IMG/VR virus record: IMGVR_UViG_3300020438_004021
Location: 62,001 to 126,000 of that record
Length of the DNA: 64,000 bases
Direction: 5' to 3' (one strand)
Origin: a virus
In this document: positions 8,862 to 15,509 of the stretch, piece after piece
How the letters are laid out: each line of letters opens with the position of its first letter
Position numbering within the stretch: the stretch's first letter is position 1
Program-made: the position numbers and the translations under genes
Notes under the pieces: model-generated
What the model was told of the DNA's origin: nothing
What the model saw: the letters and a program-made list of their open reading frames with translations, nothing else
Database searches by the model: none

Positions 8862-8985
8862 AAGATAAGACAATTTTTCCAATTATTAAACCAGTGCAGA
8901 ACCCCATGATTATAACTACGATTCCGGCTGGAGTTTGTGATAATTGTATCTTTCTATCTAACCATTCTTTCAATTTTGCGTTCAC
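8860..8985 (-). CDS. 41-residue single-helix membrane protein, GTG start
   Basis: An unlisted small ORF that fills the gap between the trypsin-like and RuvC-like genes. It starts at GTG 8985 with GAGG about 9 bases upstream and reads MNAKLKEWLDRKIQLSQ, then a hydrophobic helix AGIVVIIMGFCTGLIIGKIV, then LS. It overlaps the end of the trypsin-like gene by 32 bases. The charged amphipathic start, single helix and good RBS make it credible. It could be a small holin-like or membrane-anchoring protein; no family was recognised. Confidence 0.6.
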   Translation of the reverse strand: MNAKLKEWLDRKIQLSQTPAGIVVIIMGFCTGLIIGKIVLS

Positions 8986-9712
8986 TGTCAATTTCCTCTC
9001 TAATCCAATTATAGACGACATCCACTCTTATAGCGGAGTTTTCATATATCATATCTCTATACATGCTGAAGGTCGAGATTATTCCTACCACTACGAACCT
9101 GTTATCGATTAGCATGAATACCGGACCACCAGAATCACCAAACCATACAGAACCTCCCATCGGAAGCATCTTCATTCCAGTGGGTTCGCTCTCTAGAGTT
9201 CCATAATAGAATAGTGTATTCAACTCGCTTCTCTTTTTAAATCCTCTAGAGTATCCAACTGATATCACCGGTGTGCCTTTTCTGACATCTAATAGTGGTT
9301 TAGAATTGATTCCAGATGGGAATATTCCACGAACGTAGGTATCTAGAACGATGACTGCCACATCATATCCCACCTTCATGTCAGCATTGTACTGCGGATG
9401 TTTGGTAGCACATTTGATGCTATACATTTCGTCACCAAATTGTACATAGGACTCGTCATTGGAAATGCAATGAGCAGCCGTAAGCACTATATCTTGCTCG
9501 ATAAGGACTACCGAGCATTTGGGTCTCATGTCTCCAGATAGAAGTCTGCCTACCGATGGATAGTCATCTTCCGTTATGGTTATAAAACCTTCTATACTCG
9601 GAACTATTTCTTTTTTAGGGGGTGGACTCTCTGCACTGGGTTTCACCGTTTTGGCAGCGCATCCCGTAAAGCATAATAAAAGGGCTGATAGATAAACTAT
9701 CTTTCTTAACAT
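8954..9712 (-). CDS. Trypsin-like (S1 family) serine protease lipoprotein
   Basis: 252 residues. A signal peptide ends in a lipobox (FTGC, Cys18), predicting a lipid-anchored envelope protein. A chymotrypsin-fold catalytic triad is present: H81 in TAAHC, D117 in YDVAVIVL and S194 in FGDSGGP. The TAAHC and GDSGGP signatures are unambiguous for S1 proteases. A proline-rich linker (SPPPKKE) separates the anchor from the enzyme. A perfect late promoter stands 8 bases before the start codon, so it would be made late, perhaps for envelope remodelling, lysis, or cleaving surface proteins to limit superinfection. Such lipoproteins are rare in T4-like phages. Confidence 0.88.
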   Translation of the reverse strand: MLRKIVYLSALLLCFTGCAAKTVKPSAESPPPKKEIVPSIEGFITITEDDYPSVGRLLSGDMRPKCSVVLIEQDIVLTAAHCISNDESYVQFGDEMYSIKCATKHPQYNADMKVGYDVAVIVLDTYVRGIFPSGINSKPLLDVRKGTPVISVGYSRGFKKRSELNTLFYYGTLESEPTGMKMLPMGGSVWFGDSGGPVFMLIDNRFVVVGIISTFSMYRDMIYENSAIRVDVVYNWIREEIDSERKIERMVR

Positions 9713-9719
9713 GTCCTCT

Positions 9720-10622
9720 TTATTTATAAGAAAAAACGGCTTCCGTGGAAGTTAGGTCGTCTACCTCTTCCTTCCTAAGTCTTCTTCCTACTATCCAAAA
9801 CAACGTCTTCTCCTTGGAGACATCGATATTTTCCCTCATCCATTTATGTGCTTTTCCTTCATAGATGTCGTCTATGAGTTCTCCGTTCACTTCTTCCCAT
9901 ATGGATTTAGAGTAGGCATCCTTAGTCAGGTGTATCTCATACTCTGGGAATTCCAGCACCTCTTGGGGAAAATTCTCATACCTAAACCTGTCTAAGTGTT
10001 GATTAATTGACTTGGTCCTATCGCAGAAGGCTATACCTATGACCCTCTTGACCTTTTTATTAAACTTATGTAGACCCCTGATAATGCCCGCGAACTGGAT
10101 TCCACTACCAACAGGTATTACTAGGTTGTCTAGTTCGTCTGGGATATTTTCTACCTGGTTGGTGACCCCATCGAATATAGCCTCTGGGTTACTCTCGAGG
10201 CTGATCGCGAACTTGATTAATTTATAATTATTATTCGCTATAATCTTCTTCTTAGCACCTGCGTCTATTGCGGTAGTCATACCGTGACCGGCTACGATTC
10301 GTATTTCCGAACCATAGTGCCTGGTCAACCGCATAATATGATGTTTATATAGGGTGTCTTCTTTACAACCACCGACGGCTACTACACACTTAATCCCATA
10401 CTCTTTCGCTACTTTTGCTATAATGGCACTTTGTGGGCTATGGACCGAACTTGCGGTTACAACCCCACCATTGTGGTTCTCGATTATGTCATCTCTGATT
10501 TCATCGAATAGTTGTACTGCCTGCCTTACCTTACCACCATTGATATGGTTGATTCCGTATGGGGCATATAAATCATCCCTCTTGTAGTATACGTCGCCAT
10601 GTTTTTGGATAGGGGTCATCAT
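9720..10622 (-). CDS. Fold-type II PLP-dependent enzyme (ACC deaminase / D-cysteine desulfhydrase-like)
   Basis: 300 residues. The N-terminal block VYYKRDDLYAPYGINHINGG followed by K31-VRQ matches the pyridoxal-phosphate lysine region of the ACC deaminase/D-cysteine desulfhydrase group (KRDD...GGNKxR). SSVHSPQSAIIAKVAKEYG fits the substrate-carboxylate/cofactor loop and VIPVGSGIQFAG fits the glycine-rich phosphate-binding loop. Enzymes of this fold act on amino acids by deamination, beta-elimination or replacement. The substrate cannot be told from sequence. It is 5'-most in the minus-strand late group, so an amino-acid metabolic gene or a role in DNA or virion modification are both open. Confidence 0.78.
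   Translation of the reverse strand: MMTPIQKHGDVYYKRDDLYAPYGINHINGGKVRQAVQLFDEIRDDIIENHNGGVVTASSVHSPQSAIIAKVAKEYGIKCVVAVGGCKEDTLYKHHIMRLTRHYGSEIRIVAGHGMTTAIDAGAKKKIIANNNYKLIKFAISLESNPEAIFDGVTNQVENIPDELDNLVIPVGSGIQFAGIIRGLHKFNKKVKRVIGIAFCDRTKSINQHLDRFRYENFPQEVLEFPEYEIHLTKDAYSKSIWEEVNGELIDDIYEGKAHKWMRENIDVSKEKTLFWIVGRRLRKEEVDDLTSTEAVFSYK
9721..9728 (-). promoter_or_regulatory. T4-type late promoter TATAAATA (minus strand)
   Basis: The plus strand reads TATTTATA, so the minus strand carries the exact late octamer, 8 bases before the ATG of the protease lipoprotein and overlapping the end of the PLP-enzyme gene. Confidence 0.7.
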
Positions 10623-10628
10623 CTTGAG

Positions 10629-10636
10629 TATTTATT
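10629..10636 (-). promoter_or_regulatory. Late-promoter-like box AATAAATA
   Basis: Minus-strand AATAAATA just upstream of the PLP-enzyme start (6 bases). It differs by one base from the late consensus and has the same short spacing as the box at 8854. Confidence 0.4.
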
Positions 10637-10660
10637 CTGGATGCCCAAAAGGTACAATAC

Positions 10661-10676
10661 CCCCCTTCCTGATATC
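10661..10676. repeat. GATATC-centred repeat, copy 1
   Basis: CCCCCTTCCTGATATC, repeated identically at 10757-10772 and nearly so twice at 17473-17516. All copies lie upstream of early promoters; candidate operator. Confidence 0.6.
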
Positions 10677-10680
10677 ACGA

Positions 10681-10708
10681 GGGCATATACCACTCCTTGT
10701 ATATGCCC
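10681..10708. repeat. Perfect hairpin GGGCATATAC / GTATATGCCC
   Basis: A 10-base perfect inverted repeat with an 8-base spacer CACTCCTT. A second, related hairpin follows at 10713-10737. Confidence 0.75.
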
Positions 10709-10712
10709 CCAA

Positions 10713-10737
10713 GGATATACCACCCATTGTATATGCC
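10713..10737. repeat. Second hairpin GGATATAC / GTATATGCC
   Basis: Related to the hairpin at 10681: GGATATAC, spacer CACCCATT, then GTATATGCC. Arms and spacer look like a diverged tandem duplicate of the first unit. Confidence 0.65.
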
Positions 10738-10757
10738 CTTCTCGGGTATCTCTGAAC

Positions 10758-10781
10758 CCCCTTCCTGATATCAGGAAGGGG
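10758..10781. repeat. 24-base perfect palindrome around GATATC
   Basis: CCCCTTCCTGAT followed by its exact reverse complement, no spacer, 37 bases before the -35 box at 10819. A two-fold symmetric site suits a dimeric repressor or activator; cruciform or replication-related roles are alternatives. Confidence 0.7.
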
Positions 10782-10818
10782 TATGACGATCGTATGTCAG
10801 CTGGCATCAATAAAGGGC

Positions 10819-10847
10819 TTGACAGAAGAGCTCCGGTATGATCTAAT
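10819..10847 (+). promoter_or_regulatory. Early sigma70-type promoter TTGACA-N17-TCTAAT
   Basis: TTGACA at 10819, exactly 17 bases, then TCTAAT followed by GGG. The same arrangement occurs at 12298, 16433 and 17527, and with TATAAT at 15455 and 23856. It drives cobS with a leader of about 50 bases. Confidence 0.85.
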
Positions 10848-10906
10848 GGGGGTTCAGGAATTGGGGAAAGACCCCCTTTGAAACCACCATACGGAGACCC
10901 AAAAAT

Positions 10907-12289
10907 ATGGCAACCAAGCAATCGAGACAAAATAGAGCTGACTTCATCAAAGCGATGAAGGAGGCAGGACTTACTTCACCTGTCACCCGTGAACAGGTCA
11001 GGGAAGTCTGCGATTCCACGGGCATCTATGCGGTTCCGCCATCATGGATTACGTACGATGCTTCCCGCAAGACCGGTGCTCTCGGCGAGTACCACATCCC
11101 AGAACTCTCCGAAGGTGCTACCACAACCGCACCCGCCAAGGAGGCAGCACCCATGACTGCTACTATCGTCACCAATAAGGTGAAAACCGCTGATGTCTGC
11201 GATACCACTATGGCACTCGCAATGACTGGTGGTGAGAGCGAGACTCTCGTCCCAGAGCGAATCAGCACTTACGTTCCTTGGGGTCACTTCAAGGACATCG
11301 AGCAAATCATTCGTGCGAAGATGTTCTACCCTTGCTTCATCACTGGTCTGTCCGGCAACGGCAAGACCACGATGGTTGACCAGGTTTGTGCGAAGCTCAA
11401 GCGAGAGCTGTTCCGCATCAACATCACTACTCAGACCGATGAGGACGATTTGCTTGGTGGTTTCCGTCTCATCAACGGTGAGACCAAGTGGTGTGATGGT
11501 CCTGTCGTGAAGGCGATGAAGCAGGGTGGAATTCTTCTCCTCGACGAAATCGACCTTGCGTCACATGCAATCATGTGCCTGCAGCCGGTTCTGGAAGGCA
11601 AGGGTGTCTTCCTCAAGAAGATTGGTCAATGGGTCAAGCCCGCAGCCGGTTTCCAGATTTTCGCTACTGCCAATACCAAGGGTAAGGGCAGCGATGATGG
11701 TCGGTTCATCGGGACCAACGTTCTCAATGAGGCATTCCTCGACCGATTCTCAGTTTGCTTTGAGCAGGCATACGCTCCCAAGAAGGTGGAGCAGAAGATT
11801 CTCACCAAGGCGATGCAATCGCTCGACTGCGAGGACAAGGACTTCACCAAGAAGCTGGTTGACTGGGCAGACATGATTCGTAAGTGCTTCTACGAGGATG
11901 CGGTTGATGAAATCATCACCACACGCCGTCTGGTCAACGTTGCTACGGCATTCTCCATCTTTGGTGACCGTGCCAAGGCAGTTGAGATGGCAGTCACCCG
12001 ATTCGATGACTCCACCAAGGAGGCCTTCCTCACGATGTACGGCAAGATTGATGCCGACACCATCGTGGGCGAGGAGGAGATGGAGGTGGTCGACTACGAA
12101 ACCGCAGAACGTTTCGACATTGACGTGTCTTTTGACGACAAGGACGAAGCGAAGAGACTGGGTGCTAGGTGGGACGTTCCCAAGAAGCAGTGGTATGTCG
12201 AAGGCGACAAGTACCGCAAGAATCCCGAAAGATGGGTAAGATGGAATCCGGTAGCCGTTTCTACCTCCTCCACTCCCGCACCGTTTTGA
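10907..12289 (+). CDS. cobS: CobS-like MoxR-family AAA+ ATPase with C-terminal DUF5710-like domain
   Basis: 460 residues. The AAA+ core has Walker A GLSGNGKTT (147-155), Walker B LLLDEIDL (210-217) and a cobalt-chelatase-CobS-like segment between them. CobS is the ATPase subunit of aerobic cobaltochelatase; cobS homologues are a hallmark of T4-like marine phages, where the true substrate is uncertain. Residues about 402-446 (SFDDKDEAKRLGARWD...WYVEG) match a DUF5710-type domain, a fusion not typical of cellular CobS. The N-terminal ~130 residues include an Ala/Thr-rich linker. Codons end in C/G more than in neighbouring genes. It is the first gene of the early plus-strand unit. Confidence 0.85.
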   Translation: MATKQSRQNRADFIKAMKEAGLTSPVTREQVREVCDSTGIYAVPPSWITYDASRKTGALGEYHIPELSEGATTTAPAKEAAPMTATIVTNKVKTADVCDTTMALAMTGGESETLVPERISTYVPWGHFKDIEQIIRAKMFYPCFITGLSGNGKTTMVDQVCAKLKRELFRINITTQTDEDDLLGGFRLINGETKWCDGPVVKAMKQGGILLLDEIDLASHAIMCLQPVLEGKGVFLKKIGQWVKPAAGFQIFATANTKGKGSDDGRFIGTNVLNEAFLDRFSVCFEQAYAPKKVEQKILTKAMQSLDCEDKDFTKKLVDWADMIRKCFYEDAVDEIITTRRLVNVATAFSIFGDRAKAVEMAVTRFDDSTKEAFLTMYGKIDADTIVGEEEMEVVDYETAERFDIDVSFDDKDEAKRLGARWDVPKKQWYVEGDKYRKNPERWVRWNPVAVSTSSTPAPF

Positions 12290-12297
12290 ACGAAGCC

Positions 12298-12326
12298 TTG
12301 ACAGAAGTAAGGAGCCATGATCTAAT
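12298..12326 (+). promoter_or_regulatory. Early promoter TTGACA-N17-TCTAAT
   Basis: -35 at 12298, -10 at 12321, spacer 17, with the same GCCATGA before and GGG after the -10 as in the 17527 promoter. Serves the string of small early genes. Confidence 0.85.
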
Positions 12327-12333
12327 GGGTGCT

Positions 12334-12471
12334 ATGAAAGAATTTTTGATGTGGTGTGAGGATAAAGGCTACTATGAGTGGTCTGACCTCAAAGACGACT
12401 ACGAGTGGGTCGGAGGTAAGACTCATTCAGAAGCAATGAGTGAATGGATGAAAGAGGAGGTTGGAGGATGA
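12334..12471 (+). CDS. Small acidic early protein
   Basis: 45 residues from ATG 12334 (MKEFLMWCEDKGYYEW). The start is uncertain: the predicted transcription start is almost at this ATG, so it may be leaderless, or ATG 12349 (MWCEDKG) may be used. ATG 12325 lies within the -10 box. The end overlaps the next gene as ATGA, the usual coupling in this operon. Function unknown; size and position suggest an early host-takeover protein. Confidence 0.55.
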   Translation: MKEFLMWCEDKGYYEWSDLKDDYEWVGGKTHSEAMSEWMKEEVGG

Positions 12472-12722
12472 TAGTGCTTGATGATTTTGATACCCAAATC
12501 CAGTGCGAGGATTATTGGTATGATGACTACGATGGCATCCCCACAGATGACATCATCGATGACGATGATGAGGACGTTCTCGATGATACTGATGAACACG
12601 ACGCTGTTTGGGATGACGATGATGAAGATGGCTTCGTAAGCACTCTGATTGACGGAAATGGGATTACCGCCGAAGGTTATAACTACCTTCATGAACTTGA
12701 TACCAATGGTTACTTTGTTTGA
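12468..12722 (+). CDS. Very acidic small early protein
   Basis: 84 residues from ATG 12468 with GGAGG just upstream, ATGA-coupled to the previous gene. More than a third of residues are Asp/Glu (for example DDIIDDDDEDVLDDTDEHD). Such acidity recalls DNA-mimic or nucleic-acid-protein inhibitors, but that is only a resemblance in composition. The C-terminal part (TAEGYNYLHELDTNGYFV) looks folded. Confidence 0.65.
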   Translation: MIVLDDFDTQIQCEDYWYDDYDGIPTDDIIDDDDEDVLDDTDEHDAVWDDDDEDGFVSTLIDGNGITAEGYNYLHELDTNGYFV

Positions 12723-12736
12723 AGGAGAAAATCAAA

Positions 12737-13060
12737 ATGAATAGTAACACACCTAACCCAGAATGGGCATATGACAACCTCACCGAATCACAGAAGCGTT
12801 ATGTGGAAATGATTCTTACACACGGACCAGACCTAGGTGTAGACTGCACCAAGGGTTCATTTTGTCGTGCCGAGCTGCGAGCGGTATCTCGCTCGTTTAA
12901 GACAAATGATGACATTCCTAACTGGATTGTTAAGACCAAGGAACGCAGAGCAGATGTGGGTGTCTATTACGTGCCTGAAGTTGCAGAGCACCAAACCCAT
13001 GTCCTAGGTGAGCAACCATCAGATGTCGAGGTTGAGACAATGGAAGAAGTAGCCGTCTAG
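12737..13060 (+). CDS. Hypothetical early protein
   Basis: 107 residues from ATG 12737, preceded by GAAGGAGAA. Residues MNSNTPNPEWAYDNLTESQKRYVEMIL suggest a helical start; RAELRAVSRSFKTNDDIPNWIVK resembles a small helix-turn-helix-like fold, with a related pattern in CobS's N-terminus (REQVREVCDSTG...VPPSWIT). It may share a DNA-binding-like module with cobS. Function unknown. Confidence 0.65.
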   Translation: MNSNTPNPEWAYDNLTESQKRYVEMILTHGPDLGVDCTKGSFCRAELRAVSRSFKTNDDIPNWIVKTKERRADVGVYYVPEVAEHQTHVLGEQPSDVEVETMEEVAV

Positions 13061-13072
13061 TACGGTGGTTAA

Positions 13073-13145
13073 AGGCTGGTAGCTCAGCGGTTAGAGCACC
13101 CGACTCATAATCGGTTAGTCGTCGGTTCGAATCCGACCCAGCCTA
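13073..13145 (+). tRNA. tRNA-Met (anticodon CAU)
   Basis: Cloverleaf folds fully: acceptor AGGCTGG/CCAGCCT, D-stem GCTC/GAGC, anticodon loop CTCATAA, T-arm GTCGG-TTCGAAT-CCGAC, discriminator A, no encoded CCA. The anticodon stem has four pairs plus a C-U mismatch at 27-43. CAU could also be lysidine-modified tRNA-Ile, but the body resembles elongator tRNA-Met. Confidence 0.9.
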
Positions 13146-13158
13146 TTTGGAGAACAAA

Positions 13159-13344
13159 ATGGAAATCACACAAGAGCAGGCAAATAAGTTTTTGAACTGG
13201 TTACGAGAAAGTGGTAAGACTAACATGTTTGGTGCTACCCCCTACCTGCAGAAAAAGTTTAAAATCAACAGGTATGATGCACAAAGGTTTCTTATCAACT
13301 GGATGGACATGGACAATTTCGACAAGGACAAGACCCAAGGATGA
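13159..13344 (+). CDS. Small early protein, possible helix-turn-helix
   Basis: 61 residues from ATG 13159 with TTTGGAG upstream, 13 bases after the tRNA. The sequence ITQEQANKFLNWLRESGKTN, then YLQKKFKINRYDAQRFLINW, reads like a small winged-helix or helix-turn-helix fold. It is ATGA-coupled to the next gene. A transcription factor is a guess from fold pattern only. Confidence 0.6.
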   Translation: MEITQEQANKFLNWLRESGKTNMFGATPYLQKKFKINRYDAQRFLINWMDMDNFDKDKTQG

Positions 13345-13694
13345 ACACAGACCACCCATATTCCAACCATGCTGGTCATAAGGTATGGTCCCTGATTAAG
13401 GATGGGGCCGTTTATGTTTTCAGACAGTATTATGAAGGTGGAAAGATTGAGATATGTGAGCCGGATGGTGAGGTACTCAAATTGACTGCTGAGCATGCTA
13501 GGGTGGTCTGGGAAACCCTAATCAGCTACGGATTCGTGGTCCAGAATGCATGCCATCACTGGGGTATGGATGAATTCAACAAGATGAAGAGAGAAGAAGA
13601 AATGAAATCTGTCTACCAACTTGGTAATAGGAAAGACAGAAGGAAAAAAGAATGGTTCGACAAGGTACTCAAAAATTATGCACTGGAGGCATGA
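13341..13694 (+). CDS. Hypothetical early protein
   Basis: 117 residues, ATGA overlap with the previous gene. The first half is beta-rich (KVWSLIKDGAVYVFRQYYEGGKIEICEPDGEV), the second half helical and basic (NRKDRRKKEWFDKVLKNY). No family recognised. Confidence 0.65.
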   Translation: MNTDHPYSNHAGHKVWSLIKDGAVYVFRQYYEGGKIEICEPDGEVLKLTAEHARVVWETLISYGFVVQNACHHWGMDEFNKMKREEEMKSVYQLGNRKDRRKKEWFDKVLKNYALEA

Positions 13695-13695
13695 A

Positions 13696-13959
13696 ATGAA
13701 CGACAACCACCCCACAACTACTTTTGTCCTTAGTGACGCAATCGATGCACTTCGTACCTCTGAGGAGAGGATGCAGGACCCCTTTGCACCAATCGAGCAG
13801 ATGGTCGGAATGTTGCAGGCAACTCTGGCAATCATCATGAGGCTTACCAGCAGTTACGACGAGTCGAACTTCACTGGTGAAGAGATTGATTTGGTACACA
13901 GGGTAACTACATTGGCATCTGAAATCACGAACGAAATGTTCACCGGAGAGAACCCATGA
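13696..13959 (+). CDS. Hypothetical early helical protein
   Basis: 87 residues from ATG 13696 with GGAGG eight bases earlier. Mostly helical (LSDAIDALRTSEERMQDPF; LATLAIIMRL-like segment), acidic, ATGA-coupled to the next gene. Function unknown. An earlier in-frame start at 13621 lies inside the upstream gene and lacks an RBS. Confidence 0.65.
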   Translation: MNDNHPTTTFVLSDAIDALRTSEERMQDPFAPIEQMVGMLQATLAIIMRLTSSYDESNFTGEEIDLVHRVTTLASEITNEMFTGENP

Positions 13960-14231
13960 ATAAATCGATAATCGAAATTGAATACGATGAGTCCTACAAC
14001 ACAGAGAAGAAAAGAGTCGTGGACCCAAAGAACAGTAAGAGATGGCATTATAAAGACATAAAGGTTGACGATCCCAAGGCATGGGAAATCATCACAGTGG
14101 AAAATAATGTGACCTTGGTTCCCGGTTACCGGCTCAATAAGAAGCAAGTAGAGGTACTTTGTAAGAACACTAGGTATGACGTGAGAATTGGGATGCCGGG
14201 TCAGTTTCGTGTCAGCAATAGCAGGTATTGA
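13956..14231 (+). CDS. Hypothetical early protein
   Basis: 91 residues, ATGA overlap with the previous gene. Basic and beta-rich, with a LVPGYRLNKKQVEVL segment. No domain recognised. Part of the chain of small early genes 12334-16069. Confidence 0.65.
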   Translation: MNKSIIEIEYDESYNTEKKRVVDPKNSKRWHYKDIKVDDPKAWEIITVENNVTLVPGYRLNKKQVEVLCKNTRYDVRIGMPGQFRVSNSRY

Positions 14232-14233
14232 TT

Positions 14234-14548
14234 ATGAAAATCATCGTTGAAGAAGAGTATGGTTATCGTTACTGGGTGTGGGAGCTTAAGGCATCCTCTA
14301 GGGTTGGTGTTGAAAGACACTTTAGTAAGACGACAGGTGCATCGGGAGACGATTATTGGTATTGTACTGGAAAACCAGAGGACCACTTCACAATCGGCGA
14401 GTGGAAGCAGGTGGAGTTTCCAGAATACAAGGTCATGGTTGATAAAGATGATTATGATGCGGCTGCTCACATTCATCAGAACGATGACAGTTGGATTAGT
14501 TTTAGGGACGACCCAGTACACTGTATAGACACAGGAGAGGACGTTTAA
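14234..14548 (+). CDS. Hypothetical early protein
   Basis: 104 residues from ATG 14234, two bases after the upstream stop. Aromatic-rich (YGYRYWVWELKASSR; GDDYWYCTGKPEDHF). The stop TAA overlaps the ATG of the 2OG oxygenase (TAATG). Function unknown. Confidence 0.65.
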   Translation: MKIIVEEEYGYRYWVWELKASSRVGVERHFSKTTGASGDDYWYCTGKPEDHFTIGEWKQVEFPEYKVMVDKDDYDAAAHIHQNDDSWISFRDDPVHCIDTGEDV

Positions 14549-15129
14549 TGGCATTTAAAGTATTTGACGATTTCATCGATGAAGGATACCGAGACTTAGT
14601 AGAGAATATGATGCTTAACACGCACTGGATGTATCAAAAGCATATGGATTATGACAATGATAAGGTTCTGGTAGATGGTGCTGACTCCTATTCTCAGTTT
14701 TCAAGTGTCATTTTTCACCACGGTTCCGTTAGTAACAACCACCTTCATGGCATCTTACTTCCAATGGTTAGTAAGGTGATTAATGAAGAGCTTAAAGGTT
14801 ACGACCTAGCGAGGTCCAGAGCGATACTTCAGGTTCCTAATGTAGCGAGACCCGAAATGTATGTGCCTCACATAGACTTCGATAGTAGATACATTATGAG
14901 CGTAATTTATTATGCTTGTGACTCTGACGGGGATACCGTACTCTTCGAAGAATCTGGATTTGACGTTAGTATGGAGGATAGAGGAGAACATAGTTTCAAA
15001 GAGGTGGATAGGGTCTCCCCCAAGAAGGGCAGACTGGTGATTTTTCCCTCAGACGAGTACCATTGTGGTTCTCCTCCCTCCAAGTCCAACAGAATGTTGG
15101 TTAATTTTAATTTTGAAAGGAATGCATGA
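14548..15129 (+). CDS. 2-oxoglutarate/Fe(II)-dependent oxygenase
   Basis: 193 residues. The iron-binding triad is visible: H108-x-D110 in VPHIDFD and H172 in YHCGSPP; R182 in SNRMLVNFNF fits the 2-oxoglutarate-binding arginine. A double-stranded beta-helix pattern surrounds them. Proteins of this type are very common in marine T4-like phages; they hydroxylate proteins, nucleic acids or small molecules, but the phage substrate is unknown. Coupled by TAATG upstream and ATGATG downstream in the early operon. Confidence 0.88.
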   Translation: MAFKVFDDFIDEGYRDLVENMMLNTHWMYQKHMDYDNDKVLVDGADSYSQFSSVIFHHGSVSNNHLHGILLPMVSKVINEELKGYDLARSRAILQVPNVARPEMYVPHIDFDSRYIMSVIYYACDSDGDTVLFEESGFDVSMEDRGEHSFKEVDRVSPKKGRLVIFPSDEYHCGSPPSKSNRMLVNFNFERNA

Positions 15130-15458
15130 TGGCTGGACACGCAATTTTCGTATTTAATAACAATGAGCAGAGAGAAAAATTCTTCTCTCACAGTATCCTC
15201 GAGAAGCATTCTGTCAATGAGGACACGATGGATACCGATGCTAACTGCAGAATTCGCATACCTACTGGTAACTGGAGGACTAGCGACAACCCGCTCAAGG
15301 TTCAGAAGCGGCTGCTCGAGGTAGCAGATGTGGCTAAGACGTTCGGTGCTGAATGCCATTTGGACTGTGGTGGTGATAATATGACCGACTGCAATAACCA
15401 TGAGGTGAGCTGCGGACGGCTATGCGACTTCTGCATGTTTGAGGAAAATAGGGGTTGA
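15126..15458 (+). CDS. Small protein with Cys/His-rich C-terminus
   Basis: 110 residues; start overlaps the oxygenase stop. The last 40 residues carry a dense Cys/His set (HLDCGG, TDCNNHEVSCGRLCDFCMF) that could bind zinc. The N-terminal half (AIFVFNNNEQREKFFSHSIL) is predicted to fold as a small alpha/beta unit. No family recognised. Promoter 15455 starts at its stop codon. Confidence 0.65.
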   Translation: MMAGHAIFVFNNNEQREKFFSHSILEKHSVNEDTMDTDANCRIRIPTGNWRTSDNPLKVQKRLLEVADVAKTFGAECHLDCGGDNMTDCNNHEVSCGRLCDFCMFEENRG

Positions 15459-15483
15459 CAGAAGAAAGAAGCCATGGTATAAT
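15455..15483 (+). promoter_or_regulatory. Early promoter TTGACA-N17-TATAAT
   Basis: -35 at 15455, perfect consensus -10 TATAAT at 15478, spacer 17, followed by GGG. Starts a transcript about 20 bases before the gene at 15510. Confidence 0.88.
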
Positions 15484-15509
15484 GGGTTTTCAACAGTGAA
15501 GGAAAAACG

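Noticed and set aside
10681-10781. CRISPR array
   Set aside because: Only two to three dissimilar dyads, with no regular spacers.
10599-10841. Repeat-containing ORF (YTTPCICPQGYTTHCICPS) in the divergent region
   Set aside because: The periodicity comes from the DNA hairpins; no RBS, and it overlaps the promoter and operators.
12169-12333. Upstream extension of the small ORF ending at 12471
   Set aside because: It runs inside the end of cobS in another frame and across the promoter at 12298; the gene proper must start after the -10 box.
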